A stretch of DNA of 64,000 bases. It comes from Halomonas sp. (GTDB lineage Bacteria; Pseudomonadota; Gammaproteobacteria; Pseudomonadales; Halomonadaceae). The first letter of the stretch is position 1; the number at the start of each line of letters is the position of its first letter. Positions 42,761 to 53,586 of the stretch are shown here, piece by piece. The DNA lies in NCBI RefSeq assembly GCF_017515565.1, contig NZ_JAFWFN010000031.1, positions 44,765-108,764 of the forward strand. Direction: 5' to 3'. The position numbers and the translations under genes are program-made. The notes beneath the pieces were generated by a model. It saw nothing but the letters and a program-made list of their open reading frames with translations. It searched no databases and was not told the origin of the DNA.

Positions 42761-44134
42761 CTAGAAGAACGTTAATCCCACTTGAAATAGCCGTTCTACG
42801 TCGCGGATTCGCCGCTTATCGACCACAAACAGAATGATGTGGTCGCCGCTCTCTACCATTACATCATCGTGGGCTATGAGAACCTCTTTGCCACGCACAA
42901 TGGCACCAATGGTGGTGCCTTCGGGGAGATCAATTTCGCGAATCGTGCGGCCGACGACCTTGGAAGATTGTTTGTCGCCATGGGCAATAGCTTCAATGGC
43001 TTCTGCGGCACCCCGGCGCAGCGAGTGTACGTTAACAATATCGCCCCGGCGCACGTGGGTAAGCAGGCTGCCAATAGTGGCCTGCTGAGGGGAGATGGCA
43101 ATATCAATATCACCGCCCTGAACCAGGTCAACGTAGGCCGCATTGTTGATCAGCGTGAGCACTTTCTTCGCCCCAAGGCGTTTGGCCAGCAGCGACGACA
43201 TGATGTTGACTTCGTCGTCGTTGGTCAGGGCACAAAAAATATCGCAATCCTCGATATTTTCCTCTTCCAGCAGCCGTTTGCTGGTGGCACTGCCGTGGAG
43301 TACCACGGTGCGGTCAAGCCGTTCAGAGAGCGTGGTGCAGCGCTCCAGGTTGTGTTCAATGATCTTCACCTGGTGGCTGTGTTCCAGGTGCTCGGCGAGG
43401 CGTTCACCGATATTACCGCCGCCTGCGATCACCACCCGGCGGAAATCACGCTCGACGCGGCGCAGTTCGCTCATCACCGCGCGGATATCCCGCCGTGCGG
43501 CGAGAAAGAACACTTCATCGTCGGCTTCAATGACCGTATCGCCGCGGGGAATAATCGGCCGGTTGCGGCGATAGATGGCGGCTACCCGTGTATCCACGTT
43601 GGGCATGTGCTTGCCCAAGAAGGCTAGGTCTTGCCCTACTAGCGGGCCGCCGTAAAACGCTTTAACCGCCACTAGCTGCACCAAGCCGCCCGCAAACTCC
43701 AGCACCTGCAGGGCACCTGGGTGCTCAATCAGACGGCGCACGTGGTCGGTGACCACTTGCTCTGGGCTGATCAATACATCAATGGGGATCGCTTCGTGGG
43801 CAAACAGGCCTTTGCGGGTCAGGTAGGCCGTGGCGCGCACGCGGGCTATTTTGGTGGGGGTGCGAAACAGCGTATGGGCCACTTGGCAGGCGATCATGTT
43901 GATTTCGTCGGTGTTGGTCACCGCAATCAGCATGTCGGCGTCTTCACAGCCCGCTTGGCGAAGCACAATGGGATAGGAACCTGCACCGGTGACCGTACGA
44001 ATATCCAGCTTGGTATGCAGTTCGCGTAGTTTCGCTCCGTCGGTATCGACGACGGTAATGTCGTTTTCCTCGCGGGCGAGATGCTCCGCCAGGGTGCCGC
44101 CGACCTGGCCGGCGCCAAGAATGATGATTTTCAT
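42761..44134 (-). CDS. trkA: Trk system potassium uptake regulator TrkA
   Basis: Cytosolic NAD(H)/nucleotide-binding regulator of TrkH, 457 residues with two RCK modules, each a TrkA_N Rossmann domain and a TrkA_C domain. The first Rossmann motif is [17 protein letters not shown] (residue 3) and the second [18 protein letters not shown] (about 234). Start ATG at 44134. The order rsmB, trkA, trkH on the same strand is common in gammaproteobacteria; a dodecin gene lies between rsmB and trkA here. Confidence 0.96.
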   Translation of the reverse strand: MKIIILGAGQVGGTLAEHLAREENDITVVDTDGAKLRELHTKLDIRTVTGAGSYPIVLRQAGCEDADMLIAVTNTDEINMIACQVAHTLFRTPTKIARVRATAYLTRKGLFAHEAIPIDVLISPEQVVTDHVRRLIEHPGALQVLEFAGGLVQLVAVKAFYGGPLVGQDLAFLGKHMPNVDTRVAAIYRRNRPIIPRGDTVIEADDEVFFLAARRDIRAVMSELRRVERDFRRVVIAGGGNIGERLAEHLEHSHQVKIIEHNLERCTTLSERLDRTVVLHGSATSKRLLEEENIEDCDIFCALTNDDEVNIMSSLLAKRLGAKKVLTLINNAAYVDLVQGGDIDIAISPQQATIGSLLTHVRRGDIVNVHSLRRGAAEAIEAIAHGDKQSSKVVGRTIREIDLPEGTTIGAIVRGKEVLIAHDDVMVESGDHIILFVVDKRRIRDVERLFQVGLTFF

Positions 44135-44203
44135 TGCTGAGCATCGGTTCCGTTGTAAGCGCCAGCGCGTCCCGCCACTGGATAATGTGTGTAAGTGTGC
44201 GCT

Positions 44204-44241
44204 GCAATAAAGACGGCGGCCAGTGTAAACCAGCCGCCGTC
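44204..44241 (-). terminator. Terminator after the dodecin gene
   Basis: On the minus strand GACGGCGGC (44241-44233), a 12-base loop, GCCGCCGTC (44220-44212), followed by TTTATT. The 9-bp GC-rich stem lies 16 bases past the dodecin stop and about 70 bases before the trkA start. A five-base A run on the other side makes it potentially bidirectional. Confidence 0.75.
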
Positions 44242-44257
44242 AAAAAGCAGGTAGCGC

Positions 44258-44464
44258 TTACTCCAGCGTAAAACCGATTTTCACGGTTACCTGCCAGTGG
44301 GCAACGCGGCCATCTTCAATATGGCCACGGGTATCGGTGACCTCCAGCCAGCGCATGTGTTTAATTGTCTCAGAGGCTTTAGCGAGTGCGTTCTGCACGG
44401 CTTCCTCTATACCTTTCTCGGAAGAGCCGGTGATTTCTACATGCTTGTAGGTGTGATGACTCAT
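44258..44464 (-). CDS. Dodecin (flavin-binding)
   Basis: A 68-residue dodecin; twelve copies form a hollow sphere storing or buffering flavin. Visible family features are the opening [24 protein letters not shown], the flavin-stacking Trp in [13 protein letters not shown] (near residue 36) and the ending [13 protein letters not shown] longer reading to 44491 exists; ATG at 44464 with GGAG upstream is preferred. Its terminator separates it from trkA. Functionally independent of the neighbours as far as can be seen. Confidence 0.92.
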   Translation of the reverse strand: MSHHTYKHVEITGSSEKGIEEAVQNALAKASETIKHMRWLEVTDTRGHIEDGRVAHWQVTVKIGFTLE

Positions 44465-44500
44465 GATTTCTCCATCCTTGCATGAATTCACTGCTTACAA

Positions 44501-45835
44501 TTAAGCAGTCCGCTTCTCTAGTCTGGCATAAAAAAAGCCATCGTGACTGCCTTGCTCTGGAAAGAGCTGGCGGCCTTGGCCGCTTTGGATGCCCCAGGCA
44601 ACGTCGCTGGGCGTTGTGACCTTGGCATCCGGTGTGCGGGCAAGAAAGGCATCAATTTGGTCGGCGTTCTCTGCGGGCAGCACGGAACAGGTAGCGTAGA
44701 GCAGCGTGCCGCCGGGGCGCAGCAGTGACCATAGATTATCCAACAACTGCTGCTGGAGTTTCGCGAGTTGGCGAATATCCTCTTTACGGCGCAGTGTTTT
44801 AATATCCGGGTGGCGGCGAATAACCCCGGTGCCGGAGCAGGGCGCGTCGAGCAAGATGGCATCAAACGAGGTGCCGCTCCACCAATCTTGCTGGGTAGCA
44901 TCGGCATGCTGTAGCTCCGCCGTTAGCCCTAGGCGGTTGAGCGTATCGTCTACCCGGCCTAAGCGCTGGTTATCACTATCAATGGCGGTCAGGGCAATAT
45001 CGAACTGCTCTAGTAAGTGGGCTGTTTTACCCCCTGGGGCGCAGCAGGCATCCAGCACGTGGGCGCCAGGGCGTGGGGCTAAGGCAGGGCCAAGTAACGC
45101 CGCAGAGAGCTGGGCTGCTTCATCTTGAACGCTCACATGGCCTTGCTCAAACCCTGGCAGCACGGAAACATCGCAGGGTGTGTTAAGCGTGATGCCGTCA
45201 GGCGCATGGGGGCATAAATAGCCGCTTAAGCCTTGCTCGACAAGCTGGGCTAGGTAGGCCTCGCGGTCGTTGTGGTGCTGGTTAACCCTTAGCGTCATGG
45301 GCCCCGGCTCATTATTCGCCTCGGCAATGGCGCGCCACTGCTCGGGCCAGGCATCGCGTAGGGCGGTTAGCAGCCAAGGGGGATGCTCTAGGGCAATGTG
45401 CTCTTCGCGGTCGACATCGGCCTGGAGCGCCTCGGCTTCCCGCTGCAGGCGGCGCAGGCAGCCGTTAAGTACGCGGGTGGCCCACTCTTTGCCAAGTAAG
45501 CGCGCTGCACCAGCGGTTTCACCCACCGCGGCGTGGGCAGGGATACGCATATACAGCAGCTGATAAATACCCACCAGCAACAGCGCGTGAACGTCGCTGT
45601 CGCGCTTCTTGAAAGGCTGCTTAAGCAGTTTGTTAGCGAGGGCTTCCAAGCGGGGCAGGCGGCGGCAGGTGCCGTAGCAAAGCTCTTTCAACAGGCCACG
45701 GTCACGGGCGACCACGCTATGTTCATCAAGCCCGGCGAGTGAGCCCTTGTCAGTAAGAACGGGCACTAACGCACGGGCGGCGGCAGCGCGCACCTCTTGG
45801 CCACTGCCGCCTTTTGCGGGGCGCTGTTGGCTCAT
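44501..45835 (-). CDS. rsmB: 16S rRNA (cytosine(967)-C(5))-methyltransferase RsmB
   Basis: Methylates C967 of 16S rRNA. The 444-residue protein has an N-terminal NusB-like domain (about 10-145) and a C-terminal Rossmann methyltransferase with VLDACCAPGGKTAHLLE (about 258), the LLDAPCSGTGVIRRHPDIK motif IV (about 333) and YATCSVLPAEN motif VI (about 390) with the nucleophilic Cys. It overlaps the upstream fmt gene by ATGA, giving the common def-fmt-rsmB order. Confidence 0.96.
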   Translation of the reverse strand: MSQQRPAKGGSGQEVRAAAARALVPVLTDKGSLAGLDEHSVVARDRGLLKELCYGTCRRLPRLEALANKLLKQPFKKRDSDVHALLLVGIYQLLYMRIPAHAAVGETAGAARLLGKEWATRVLNGCLRRLQREAEALQADVDREEHIALEHPPWLLTALRDAWPEQWRAIAEANNEPGPMTLRVNQHHNDREAYLAQLVEQGLSGYLCPHAPDGITLNTPCDVSVLPGFEQGHVSVQDEAAQLSAALLGPALAPRPGAHVLDACCAPGGKTAHLLEQFDIALTAIDSDNQRLGRVDDTLNRLGLTAELQHADATQQDWWSGTSFDAILLDAPCSGTGVIRRHPDIKTLRRKEDIRQLAKLQQQLLDNLWSLLRPGGTLLYATCSVLPAENADQIDAFLARTPDAKVTTPSDVAWGIQSGQGRQLFPEQGSHDGFFYARLEKRTA

Positions 45836-46818
45836 TGATTAACTCCTTGTTGAGGTGCGGGCAGCCCAAGCTGGGCGCCAATCGTCAGGGGTGTTTGGCG
45901 GGCATTGAGCAGGTCACGTACGGCCATTGCTTTGCCCCCCGGTAGTTGAGCGCGGCTAACGCAGAGCACTTCTTGGCCCTGTTCGCCGCAGGCAATGCGC
46001 AGGTGATCCTCGCCATGTTCAAGCAGCGTGCCGGGCAGCGAGGGCGGCTGCTTGCCTGATTCAACACTGGCCATTAATAAACGTAGGCGTTCATTGCCTA
46101 GCGTGCACCAGGCCACCGGCCAGGGATTAAAGGCGCGAATTTTACGGGCAAGCTGTTCGGCGGGCTGGTGAAAGTCTAGCTCGGCTTCCGCTTTACTCAG
46201 TTTGGCCGCATAGGTCACGCCCTCTTCGGGCTGGGGAGTGGCGGTTAGGTTGCCACTATCCAGTTCGTCTAACACGTTAACCAACGCGTTTGCCCCTTGG
46301 ATTGCTAGCCGGTCATGCAGGTCACCGCCGGTGGTACGCGCTGTGATAGGCGTACGTACTTCATAAAGCATCGCGCCGGTATCGAGCCCTGCATCCATTT
46401 GCATAATGACTACACCAGAGGCGCTGTCGCCGGCCTCAATAGCCCGCTGAATAGGCGCCGCGCCGCGCCAACGGGGTAATAACGAGGCATGTACGTTGAT
46501 ACAGCCTAACCGCGGCGTATCCAAAACGGCCTGGGGCAGTAACAATCCGTAGGCAACAACGACCATCACGTCAGCTTCCAGAGCCGCTAACTCGGCTTGG
46601 GCATCCGCGTTTTTTAAGCTGGCAGGTTGATACACCGGTATTTCATGCTCAAGGGCAAGCTGCTTAACCGGGCTAGGGGTGAGTTTTCGTCCTCGGCCTG
46701 CAGGGCGGTCGGGCTGGGTGTAAACCGCTACCACCTGATGCTGGCTCTCTAATACGGCAGCGAGGCTTGAAGCGGCGAAATCAGGCGTGCCAGCAAAAAC
46801 AACGCGCAACTGAGACAT
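45832..46818 (-). CDS. fmt: Methionyl-tRNA formyltransferase Fmt
   Basis: Formylates initiator Met-tRNA using 10-formyl-tetrahydrofolate. The 328-residue protein opens with RVVFAGTPDFAASSLAAV, contains the catalytic Asn-His-Asp segment NVHASLLPRWRGAAPIQRAI (about 110) and the C-terminal anticodon-side domain (IRAFNPWPVAWCTL, about 230). It lies 136 bases after def and overlaps rsmB by 4 bases. Confidence 0.97.
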   Translation of the reverse strand: MSQLRVVFAGTPDFAASSLAAVLESQHQVVAVYTQPDRPAGRGRKLTPSPVKQLALEHEIPVYQPASLKNADAQAELAALEADVMVVVAYGLLLPQAVLDTPRLGCINVHASLLPRWRGAAPIQRAIEAGDSASGVVIMQMDAGLDTGAMLYEVRTPITARTTGGDLHDRLAIQGANALVNVLDELDSGNLTATPQPEEGVTYAAKLSKAEAELDFHQPAEQLARKIRAFNPWPVAWCTLGNERLRLLMASVESGKQPPSLPGTLLEHGEDHLRIACGEQGQEVLCVSRAQLPGGKAMAVRDLLNARQTPLTIGAQLGLPAPQQGVNQ

Positions 46819-46954
46819 GGGCGTAACTACCTAACAGTAAAGGGGAGGAGCGTTTAACAGTTAAAGGCCGAGCAGCGAACACGGTAGCCAAAAAATGACA
46901 TGCAGGCTTTTTAAAGCGTGGCGGCTCGGCCGGGGGTAACGCATCGGTATCGGC

Positions 46955-47467
46955 TTAAGCGTCCTGCATCAGCTTGTGGCGCTTTTGCATCTTTCTCATC
47001 ACCCGGTCACGCTTAAGCGACGATAAGTAATCAACAAACAGTACGCCTTCCAGGTGGTCATACTCATGCTGAATACAGTGTGCCAATAGGCCGTCAGCCT
47101 CTAACTCGTAGGGCTCGCCGTTTCGGTCAAGCGCATTGAGCTTTACCTTGAGGAAACGCGGTACCTCGGCGTAATACTCAGGGATGGACAGGCACCCCTC
47201 GGAGAGTGGCTCTTTCTCTTCACCCATCGGCTCGTAGCGTGGGTTGATAAGCACCAGCGGCTGGGAGTTATCGTCGCTGACATCCATCACTACTACGCGG
47301 CGATGCACGTCGATTTGCGTCGCCGCAAGGCCGATGCCTCGTGCGTCGTACATGGTCTCCAACATATCGTCGACGAGCTGGCGGACCTCATCGTCAACGG
47401 TTTCCACCGCTACCGCCTTGGTACGCAGGCGCTCGTCGGGGAATTCGAGAATAGGAAGTTTGGCCAT
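46955..47467 (-). CDS. def: Peptide deformylase Def
   Basis: Metalloenzyme that removes the formyl group from nascent N-terminal methionine. The 170-residue protein has all three signature motifs: [10 protein letters not shown] (about 47), [10 protein letters not shown] (about 90) with the metal Cys, and [12 protein letters not shown] (about 133) with the metal His pair and catalytic Glu. Start ATG at 47467. It is divergent from the LysM gene across 190 bases. Confidence 0.97.
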   Translation of the reverse strand: MAKLPILEFPDERLRTKAVAVETVDDEVRQLVDDMLETMYDARGIGLAATQIDVHRRVVVMDVSDDNSQPLVLINPRYEPMGEEKEPLSEGCLSIPEYYAEVPRFLKVKLNALDRNGEPYELEADGLLAHCIQHEYDHLEGVLFVDYLSSLKRDRVMRKMQKRHKLMQDA

Positions 47468-47657
47468 GGCGTTACAATCACCGTTAAGCTGAGTCTTTAA
47501 TGTGAAGGCCTCACCACCTGTGTCGGCGGGCCTAAGTGCATTACTATAAGTGGTTTACTAATAGCCATCATATCATGCTGTCGGTGTTCCTGGGCACGTG
47601 CGTTCCTCGCGACGGCCTTGCGTATCACTCCACCAGCGACTGCCTAGGGAGAACAGG

Positions 47658-48707
47658 ATGGCGGCAAGAAAGCCTCTTAATTATAGCGTCTTTGGCGCCC
47701 TGCTAATGTGTATAGCCTTGCTGGTAAGTCATCCGGTTTTAGGCTGGGAGCGGCTGCGTAGCGACGCGCCGGAGCGGTATGAAGTGGTTCGCGGCGATAC
47801 GCTGTGGGATATTTCTGCGCGCTATTTACGTTCAGCCTGGCAGTGGCCTGAACTTTGGCAGGCCAACCCGCAAATTCGCAACCCCCATCTTATCTACCCA
47901 GGCGATGTGCTGGTGCTAGGCAATTGTCAGGGCGCCCCCTGTTTAACGTTAGAGCGAGGGCAGGGCGTGGTAAAGCTGACACCCCAGATGCGCACCGTAC
48001 CGGAACGGGAAGCGATTGCTCCCCTGCCCAGGGATGTTGTGCGGGCTTTTTTGCGCGAACACCGAGTGCTAGAGGAGGGCGAAGCGCTGCGGGAGCTGGC
48101 CTACGTGGTGGGTGGGGAGAACCGACGCTTGATCAGCGGAGCAGGGGACACGCTCTATGTTCGGGGTGAGCTTCCCGCGAGGGCGCAGCTGGGCATTTAT
48201 CGCCAAAGCGACCCCTATCTCGCCAATGACGGTACACCGCTGGGTATTGAACTGATCAACATCGGCGAAGCGCGCCAGCTTAGTAGCGAAGGCGATATTG
48301 CCCGGGTAGAAGTGTTGAGTGCCTATCAAGAAGTGCGTAATAACGACATTCTGATGGCGCTTGAGCATCGTGAACAAGAGGAGACCTTCCAGCCTCGAGC
48401 ACCGTTAAATAGTCTGTCCGGTAATATTATTGCAGTCCCTGGGGGGGTGCGTTTTATTGGGCGTTTACAGGTGGTGGCGGTAGACCTCGGTACTCAAGAT
48501 GGCCTTCAGCCAGGGCATGTGTTGCGGGTAGACCAGCAGGGGGAGTTGATTAATGACCCCCGCACCGAAGAGCTTATTCAACTGCCTGCAACAGAAGCTG
48601 GCCAAGTGATGGTCTTCAAGCCATACAACCGCGTGAGCTATGCCTTGGTCATGCAGGCATCAAACGTACTTACCGTGGGTGATGTGGTACGTACACCGGT
48701 TAGATAG
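47658..48707 (+). CDS. LysM peptidoglycan-binding domain protein
   Basis: A 349-residue protein with a hydrophobic N-terminal signal or anchor (about 10-32), then one LysM domain (about 45-95; YEVVRGDTLWDISARYL and NPHLIYPGDVLVL), followed by a conserved region of unknown fold. It resembles the YgaU/dprA-linked LysM proteins found upstream of dprA in many gammaproteobacteria. An upstream start at 47598 lacks a good ribosome site; ATG at 47658 follows AGGGAGAACAGG. The dprA start is 37 bases after the stop. Confidence 0.9.
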   Translation: MAARKPLNYSVFGALLMCIALLVSHPVLGWERLRSDAPERYEVVRGDTLWDISARYLRSAWQWPELWQANPQIRNPHLIYPGDVLVLGNCQGAPCLTLERGQGVVKLTPQMRTVPEREAIAPLPRDVVRAFLREHRVLEEGEALRELAYVVGGENRRLISGAGDTLYVRGELPARAQLGIYRQSDPYLANDGTPLGIELINIGEARQLSSEGDIARVEVLSAYQEVRNNDILMALEHREQEETFQPRAPLNSLSGNIIAVPGGVRFIGRLQVVAVDLGTQDGLQPGHVLRVDQQGELINDPRTEELIQLPATEAGQVMVFKPYNRVSYALVMQASNVLTVGDVVRTPVR

Positions 48708-48744
48708 AACGTTACTAAAAAGCAGCGAACAGAGGAGGCTGAGT

Positions 48745-49866
48745 ATGGATGCCAAGGAGTGGCTGGTAGTGAATGCCCTGCCCGGCATGGGTGCCCACCG
48801 CATTGCGCAACTGGTCGCCCGCAGGCCGCAGTGGCCCCAGGGCTGGTTGGCGGCGTTGCCAAGCACGGCGGCCACGGCCCTGCGCTTATGGCTTGAACAC
48901 CCGGCGCGAAGTCCGCTGCAATCCGTGGTCAACGACACACAAGTCTGGCTCCAGGGCGGCCCCAGCCGTCATCTACTGCACCGTGACCACCCTGCTTGGC
49001 CCACGCTACTTAACCAACTACCCGACCCGCCCGTCGTGCTTTGGGCCCAAGGCGATCTAAGCGCACTAGACGGCCCCAAGCTTGCCATGGTGGGAACACG
49101 CAGACCTACCTCGGAAGGCAGCGGTAATGCCCAAGCATTTGCCCGCGAACTTGCCCAGCGGGGCTGGTGCATTGTTAGCGGCATGGCGCTGGGAGTCGAT
49201 GGGGTTGCCCAGCGTGCCGCGCTGGCGACCGGTGGGCATTCAATTGCGGTATTAGGCTGCGGCGTTGATGTGATTTATCCCGCTCGTCATCGGGATTTAT
49301 ACGAGCAGCTAAGCAGCGCGCCAGGTGGGTTGCTGCTTTCCGAGCATCCGCCGGGAACGGTTGCCCGTCCGGCATTCTTCCCCCGTCGTAATCGAATTGT
49401 CACCGGCCTCAGTTTAGGCACGCTAGTGGTAGAGGCGACCGAGAAAAGCGGTTCACTGGTGAGCGCTCGTTTAGCCCTTGAACAAGGGCGCGAGCTGTTT
49501 GCCTTGCCTGGGTCGCTGCATAATGTTCAGGCGCGCGGCTGTTTGCACCTGCTGCGTACCGGCGCGACTCTTGTGCGACATGTGGACGATATACTTGAAG
49601 AATTGCAGCACTGGGCTAGCAGTTTTTTGCCGCCTGAAATTGAGCCGGTTACCGACAGCACGGGCGCTGTTGAGACAAGTGACGCTGCACCGCCCACCGA
49701 CAATCTATTAAGCGCTTTAGGCACCTCGCCAACGCCGATTGATGTGCTGGTTCAGAGCACTGGCGTCACGGTAAGCGAGTGCCAGCAGCGGCTACTGATG
49801 CTTGAGCTAGAGGGCCATGTTACGCAGCAGGCAGGCGGTTGGGTGCGTTTGGCACGGCCATGGTAG
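48745..49866 (+). CDS. dprA: DNA-processing protein DprA
   Basis: Binds incoming single-stranded DNA during natural transformation and loads RecA. The 373-residue protein has the Rossmann-like core: MVGTRRPTSEGSGNAQAFARELAQRG (about 115), the GVDGVAQRAAL segment (about 152), FPRRNRIVTGLS (about 213) and SGSLVSARLALEQGRELFALPGS (about 235). The C-terminal winged helix (about 310-370) is present. An earlier in-frame start at 48640 lies in the LysM gene; ATG at 48745 with GAGGAGG is preferred. Other competence genes are not nearby apart from pilW. Confidence 0.95.
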   Translation: MDAKEWLVVNALPGMGAHRIAQLVARRPQWPQGWLAALPSTAATALRLWLEHPARSPLQSVVNDTQVWLQGGPSRHLLHRDHPAWPTLLNQLPDPPVVLWAQGDLSALDGPKLAMVGTRRPTSEGSGNAQAFARELAQRGWCIVSGMALGVDGVAQRAALATGGHSIAVLGCGVDVIYPARHRDLYEQLSSAPGGLLLSEHPPGTVARPAFFPRRNRIVTGLSLGTLVVEATEKSGSLVSARLALEQGRELFALPGSLHNVQARGCLHLLRTGATLVRHVDDILEELQHWASSFLPPEIEPVTDSTGAVETSDAAPPTDNLLSALGTSPTPIDVLVQSTGVTVSECQQRLLMLELEGHVTQQAGGWVRLARPW

Positions 49867-49933
49867 GATGCCACTAACTGATTATTTTCGCTGGCTGAGC
49901 AGTGGCAGGTCATGATTTTGACGAGGAGCATCT

Positions 49934-51461
<1,528 letters not shown>

Positions 51462-51470
51462 GGAGGCTTT

Positions 51471-52295
51471 ATGGCTGACCGTTATTGCGTCTTTGGCAAC
51501 CCTATCAAACACTCTAAATCATCGCTGATTCACGGGGAGTTTGGTCGCCAAACTCAGCAACCCATGACCTATACCACTGAGCTTGCACCGTTGGATGGGT
51601 TTGCTGCGGCATGGCAGGCGTTTGTGGCTGAAGGCGGGCGCGGGGCTAATGTGACCGTGCCTTTCAAGGGTGAGGCCTTTGCACTCTGTGACACCCTTAG
51701 CCACCGTGCCAAACGTGCTCAGGCGGTTAATACCCTGACGGTAGGGGGCAATGGCCGCACCTATGGCGATACCACCGACGGCGTAGGGCTTGTTCGTGAT
51801 CTGGCTTACCACGGCGTGCCCATTCAAGATAAGCGCGTGCTGGTCATTGGCGCGGGCGGCGCCGTGCGCAGCGTGCTGGAACCGTTGCTGGCTGAAAAGC
51901 CCCGTGAGCTGGTGGTGGTTAATCGCACCGCAGAGAAAGCAGTTTTGCTGGCGCAGGAGTTTGCTGACCTGGGCCCGGTGAAAGGCGGTGGGTTTGACAC
52001 ATTAGAGGGGCAGTTTGATCTGGTTATTAATGGCACCAGCGCCAGTCTTACCGGTGACTTACCGCCGCTGCCTGACCTGCTTTTTACCCAGCAGGCCTGG
52101 GCTTACGACATGATGTACGGCAGCGAGCCCACGGTCTTTTTACAGTGGGCGGGGCCCCGTGGCGCCAAGCTACTGGATGGGCTAGGTATGCTGGTAGAGC
52201 AAGCCGCTGAGTCGTTTTTTCTATGGCGTAATGTACGCCCGGACACCGCGCCAGTGCGCTCGCAGCTGAGGCAGTCGCTGAATTTTAGCGATTAA
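51471..52295 (+). CDS. aroE: Shikimate dehydrogenase AroE
   Basis: NADPH-dependent reduction of 3-dehydroshikimate in the chorismate pathway. The 274-residue protein shows the substrate site [17 protein letters not shown] at the N terminus, [12 protein letters not shown] with the catalytic Lys (about 65), the NADP motif [17 protein letters not shown] (about 123) with NRTAEKA after it, and the ending [12 protein letters not shown]. It closes the dprA-tsaC-hemF-aroE cluster, and a strong terminator follows. Confidence 0.97.
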   Translation: MADRYCVFGNPIKHSKSSLIHGEFGRQTQQPMTYTTELAPLDGFAAAWQAFVAEGGRGANVTVPFKGEAFALCDTLSHRAKRAQAVNTLTVGGNGRTYGDTTDGVGLVRDLAYHGVPIQDKRVLVIGAGGAVRSVLEPLLAEKPRELVVVNRTAEKAVLLAQEFADLGPVKGGGFDTLEGQFDLVINGTSASLTGDLPPLPDLLFTQQAWAYDMMYGSEPTVFLQWAGPRGAKLLDGLGMLVEQAAESFFLWRNVRPDTAPVRSQLRQSLNFSD

Positions 52296-52345
52296 TGCTT
52301 CTGTCGATGAAGGCTGTGATCGACAAAATGGCAGCGCATAAGAAA

Positions 52346-52376
52346 TAAAGGGGCAGCTTGATTAGCTGCCCCTTTA
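52346..52376. terminator. Terminator after aroE (bidirectional)
   Basis: TAAAGGGGCAGCT (52346-52358), loop TGATT, AGCTGCCCCTTTA (52364-52376). A 13-bp perfect stem flanked by A and T runs separates aroE from the convergent small membrane protein gene. Confidence 0.85.
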
Positions 52377-52402
52377 CTATTGCTGGTGTTATCACCCAGT
52401 GA

Positions 52403-52660
52403 TTAACGGCGCTTGGTGTAAAACCCTACCATGCACATAACCAGCCCCAACACAGACACTAGCATGCCGCCGTTGACCAGTAGCGGCGAGCGCTCAAGCC
52501 AGGAAACAAAAGGCTGCGGCGTCTCACGGCAGGTGCTTTCCAGATAATCCCAGTAGCCGCCGTCAAGCTGACAGGCGCGCACATCGCCCAGCTCCCAAAA
52601 ATAGATGCCCATTAGTACCAAAATGGGCAGGACGAGCAGTAGTAAACCAATTCGAATCAT
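52403..52660 (-). CDS. Small two-helix membrane protein of unknown function
   Basis: An 85-residue protein with an N-terminal hydrophobic segment (about 4-22), a central extracytoplasmic-looking loop with two Cys (RACQLDGGYWDYLESTCRE; a possible disulfide), and a second hydrophobic segment (about 60-81) ending in KRR. Not recognised as a named family. It follows the M48 protease gene by 22 bases on the same strand and is probably cotranscribed with it; a functional link is only inferred. Confidence 0.75.
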   Translation of the reverse strand: MIRIGLLLLVLPILVLMGIYFWELGDVRACQLDGGYWDYLESTCRETPQPFVSWLERSPLLVNGGMLVSVLGLVMCMVGFYTKRR

Positions 52661-52682
52661 TCAAACCTCTAGCGTAAGCCGC

Positions 52683-53486
52683 TCAGGGACGCGGGCAGTT
52701 GGGCGTGCGGCCGCTGTTGCGTGCCTGTTCATAGCTTGCCAGCGCTTGATCCATATTCGCTTGAAGCCCTTGGATTCGCTGGCCTTGGCTTGGGTGGGTA
52801 GACATCCAGGCGGGCGGTGCGCCGCCGCTGGAGGCCGCCTGCATATTCTCCCATAGCGTGACGCTTTCCCGAGGGTCGAAACCGGCCTGGGCCATTAGCT
52901 GTAGGCCGATAACGTCGGCTTCACTTTCATGGCGGCGTGAGAAGGGGAGCGCAATGCCATACTCTGCCCCCATGCCTAGCACGCCCATTAACTGCTGGCC
53001 TCCGGGGGTCTGCATACCTGATGTGCTGGAAATCACCGATAAGCCCAGCGACGTCGCGCTTTGGGTAGAGGCGCGCTCGTTGGCGTGGTTAGCAATAACG
53101 TGGCCTATCTCGTGGCCTACCACAGAAGCGAGCTGATTCTGGTTGGTGGCTATATTCAACATGCCCGTGTTGACCCCCATATAGCCGCCGGGTAGCGCAA
53201 ACGCGTTCGGCTGCTCAGACTCAAATACACGGATTTGCCAATCGAGGTCACGCTGTTCAGCGGGGAGTACGTCAACAATCGCATTGGTTATACACTGAAC
53301 ATAGCGGTGACTCGCCTGGTCAGCGGTAGGCACATCTTGTTGATACTGAGCAAAGGCCTGTTGGCCCATTTGGTTCAGCTGATCATTTGAAAGCAGTAAC
53401 AGCTGCGAGCGGCCGGTTGGGGAGGTTGCGCACGCCGCTATAGAGGCACACAGCGCAGTAATAGCCAATGGACGAAGCCAATGCAT
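52683..53486 (-). CDS. M48 family metalloprotease, lipoprotein (LoiP/YggG-like)
   Basis: A 267-residue zinc metalloprotease. The N terminus is a lipoprotein signal with the lipobox SIAAC near residue 19. The HEXXH motif is seen in VGHEIGHVIANHANER (about 123-127), and the third ligand lies in the HESEADVIGLQLMAQAGFDP segment (about 187). The C-terminal STHPSQGQRI motif is typical of the YggG/LoiP/BepA-like group. It likely acts in the periplasm at the outer membrane in envelope quality control. Divergent from the DUF815 gene. Confidence 0.92.
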   Translation of the reverse strand: MHWLRPLAITALCASIAACATSPTGRSQLLLLSNDQLNQMGQQAFAQYQQDVPTADQASHRYVQCITNAIVDVLPAEQRDLDWQIRVFESEQPNAFALPGGYMGVNTGMLNIATNQNQLASVVGHEIGHVIANHANERASTQSATSLGLSVISSTSGMQTPGGQQLMGVLGMGAEYGIALPFSRRHESEADVIGLQLMAQAGFDPRESVTLWENMQAASSGGAPPAWMSTHPSQGQRIQGLQANMDQALASYEQARNSGRTPNCPRP

Positions 53487-53586
53487 AGACGGTTTCCTTA
53501 TAGACGAGTAGAGATCCTTGCCGACAAGATAACCACTGTCGGTGGTAAATCAAACCTTTCTATCATAACGCACTCCGAGGACAACA

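Noticed and set aside
42839-43627. A 262-codon open frame opposite trkA
   Set aside because: It is a shadow of trkA on the other strand, with no recognisable domain and no ribosome-binding site; high GC makes long antisense frames common here.
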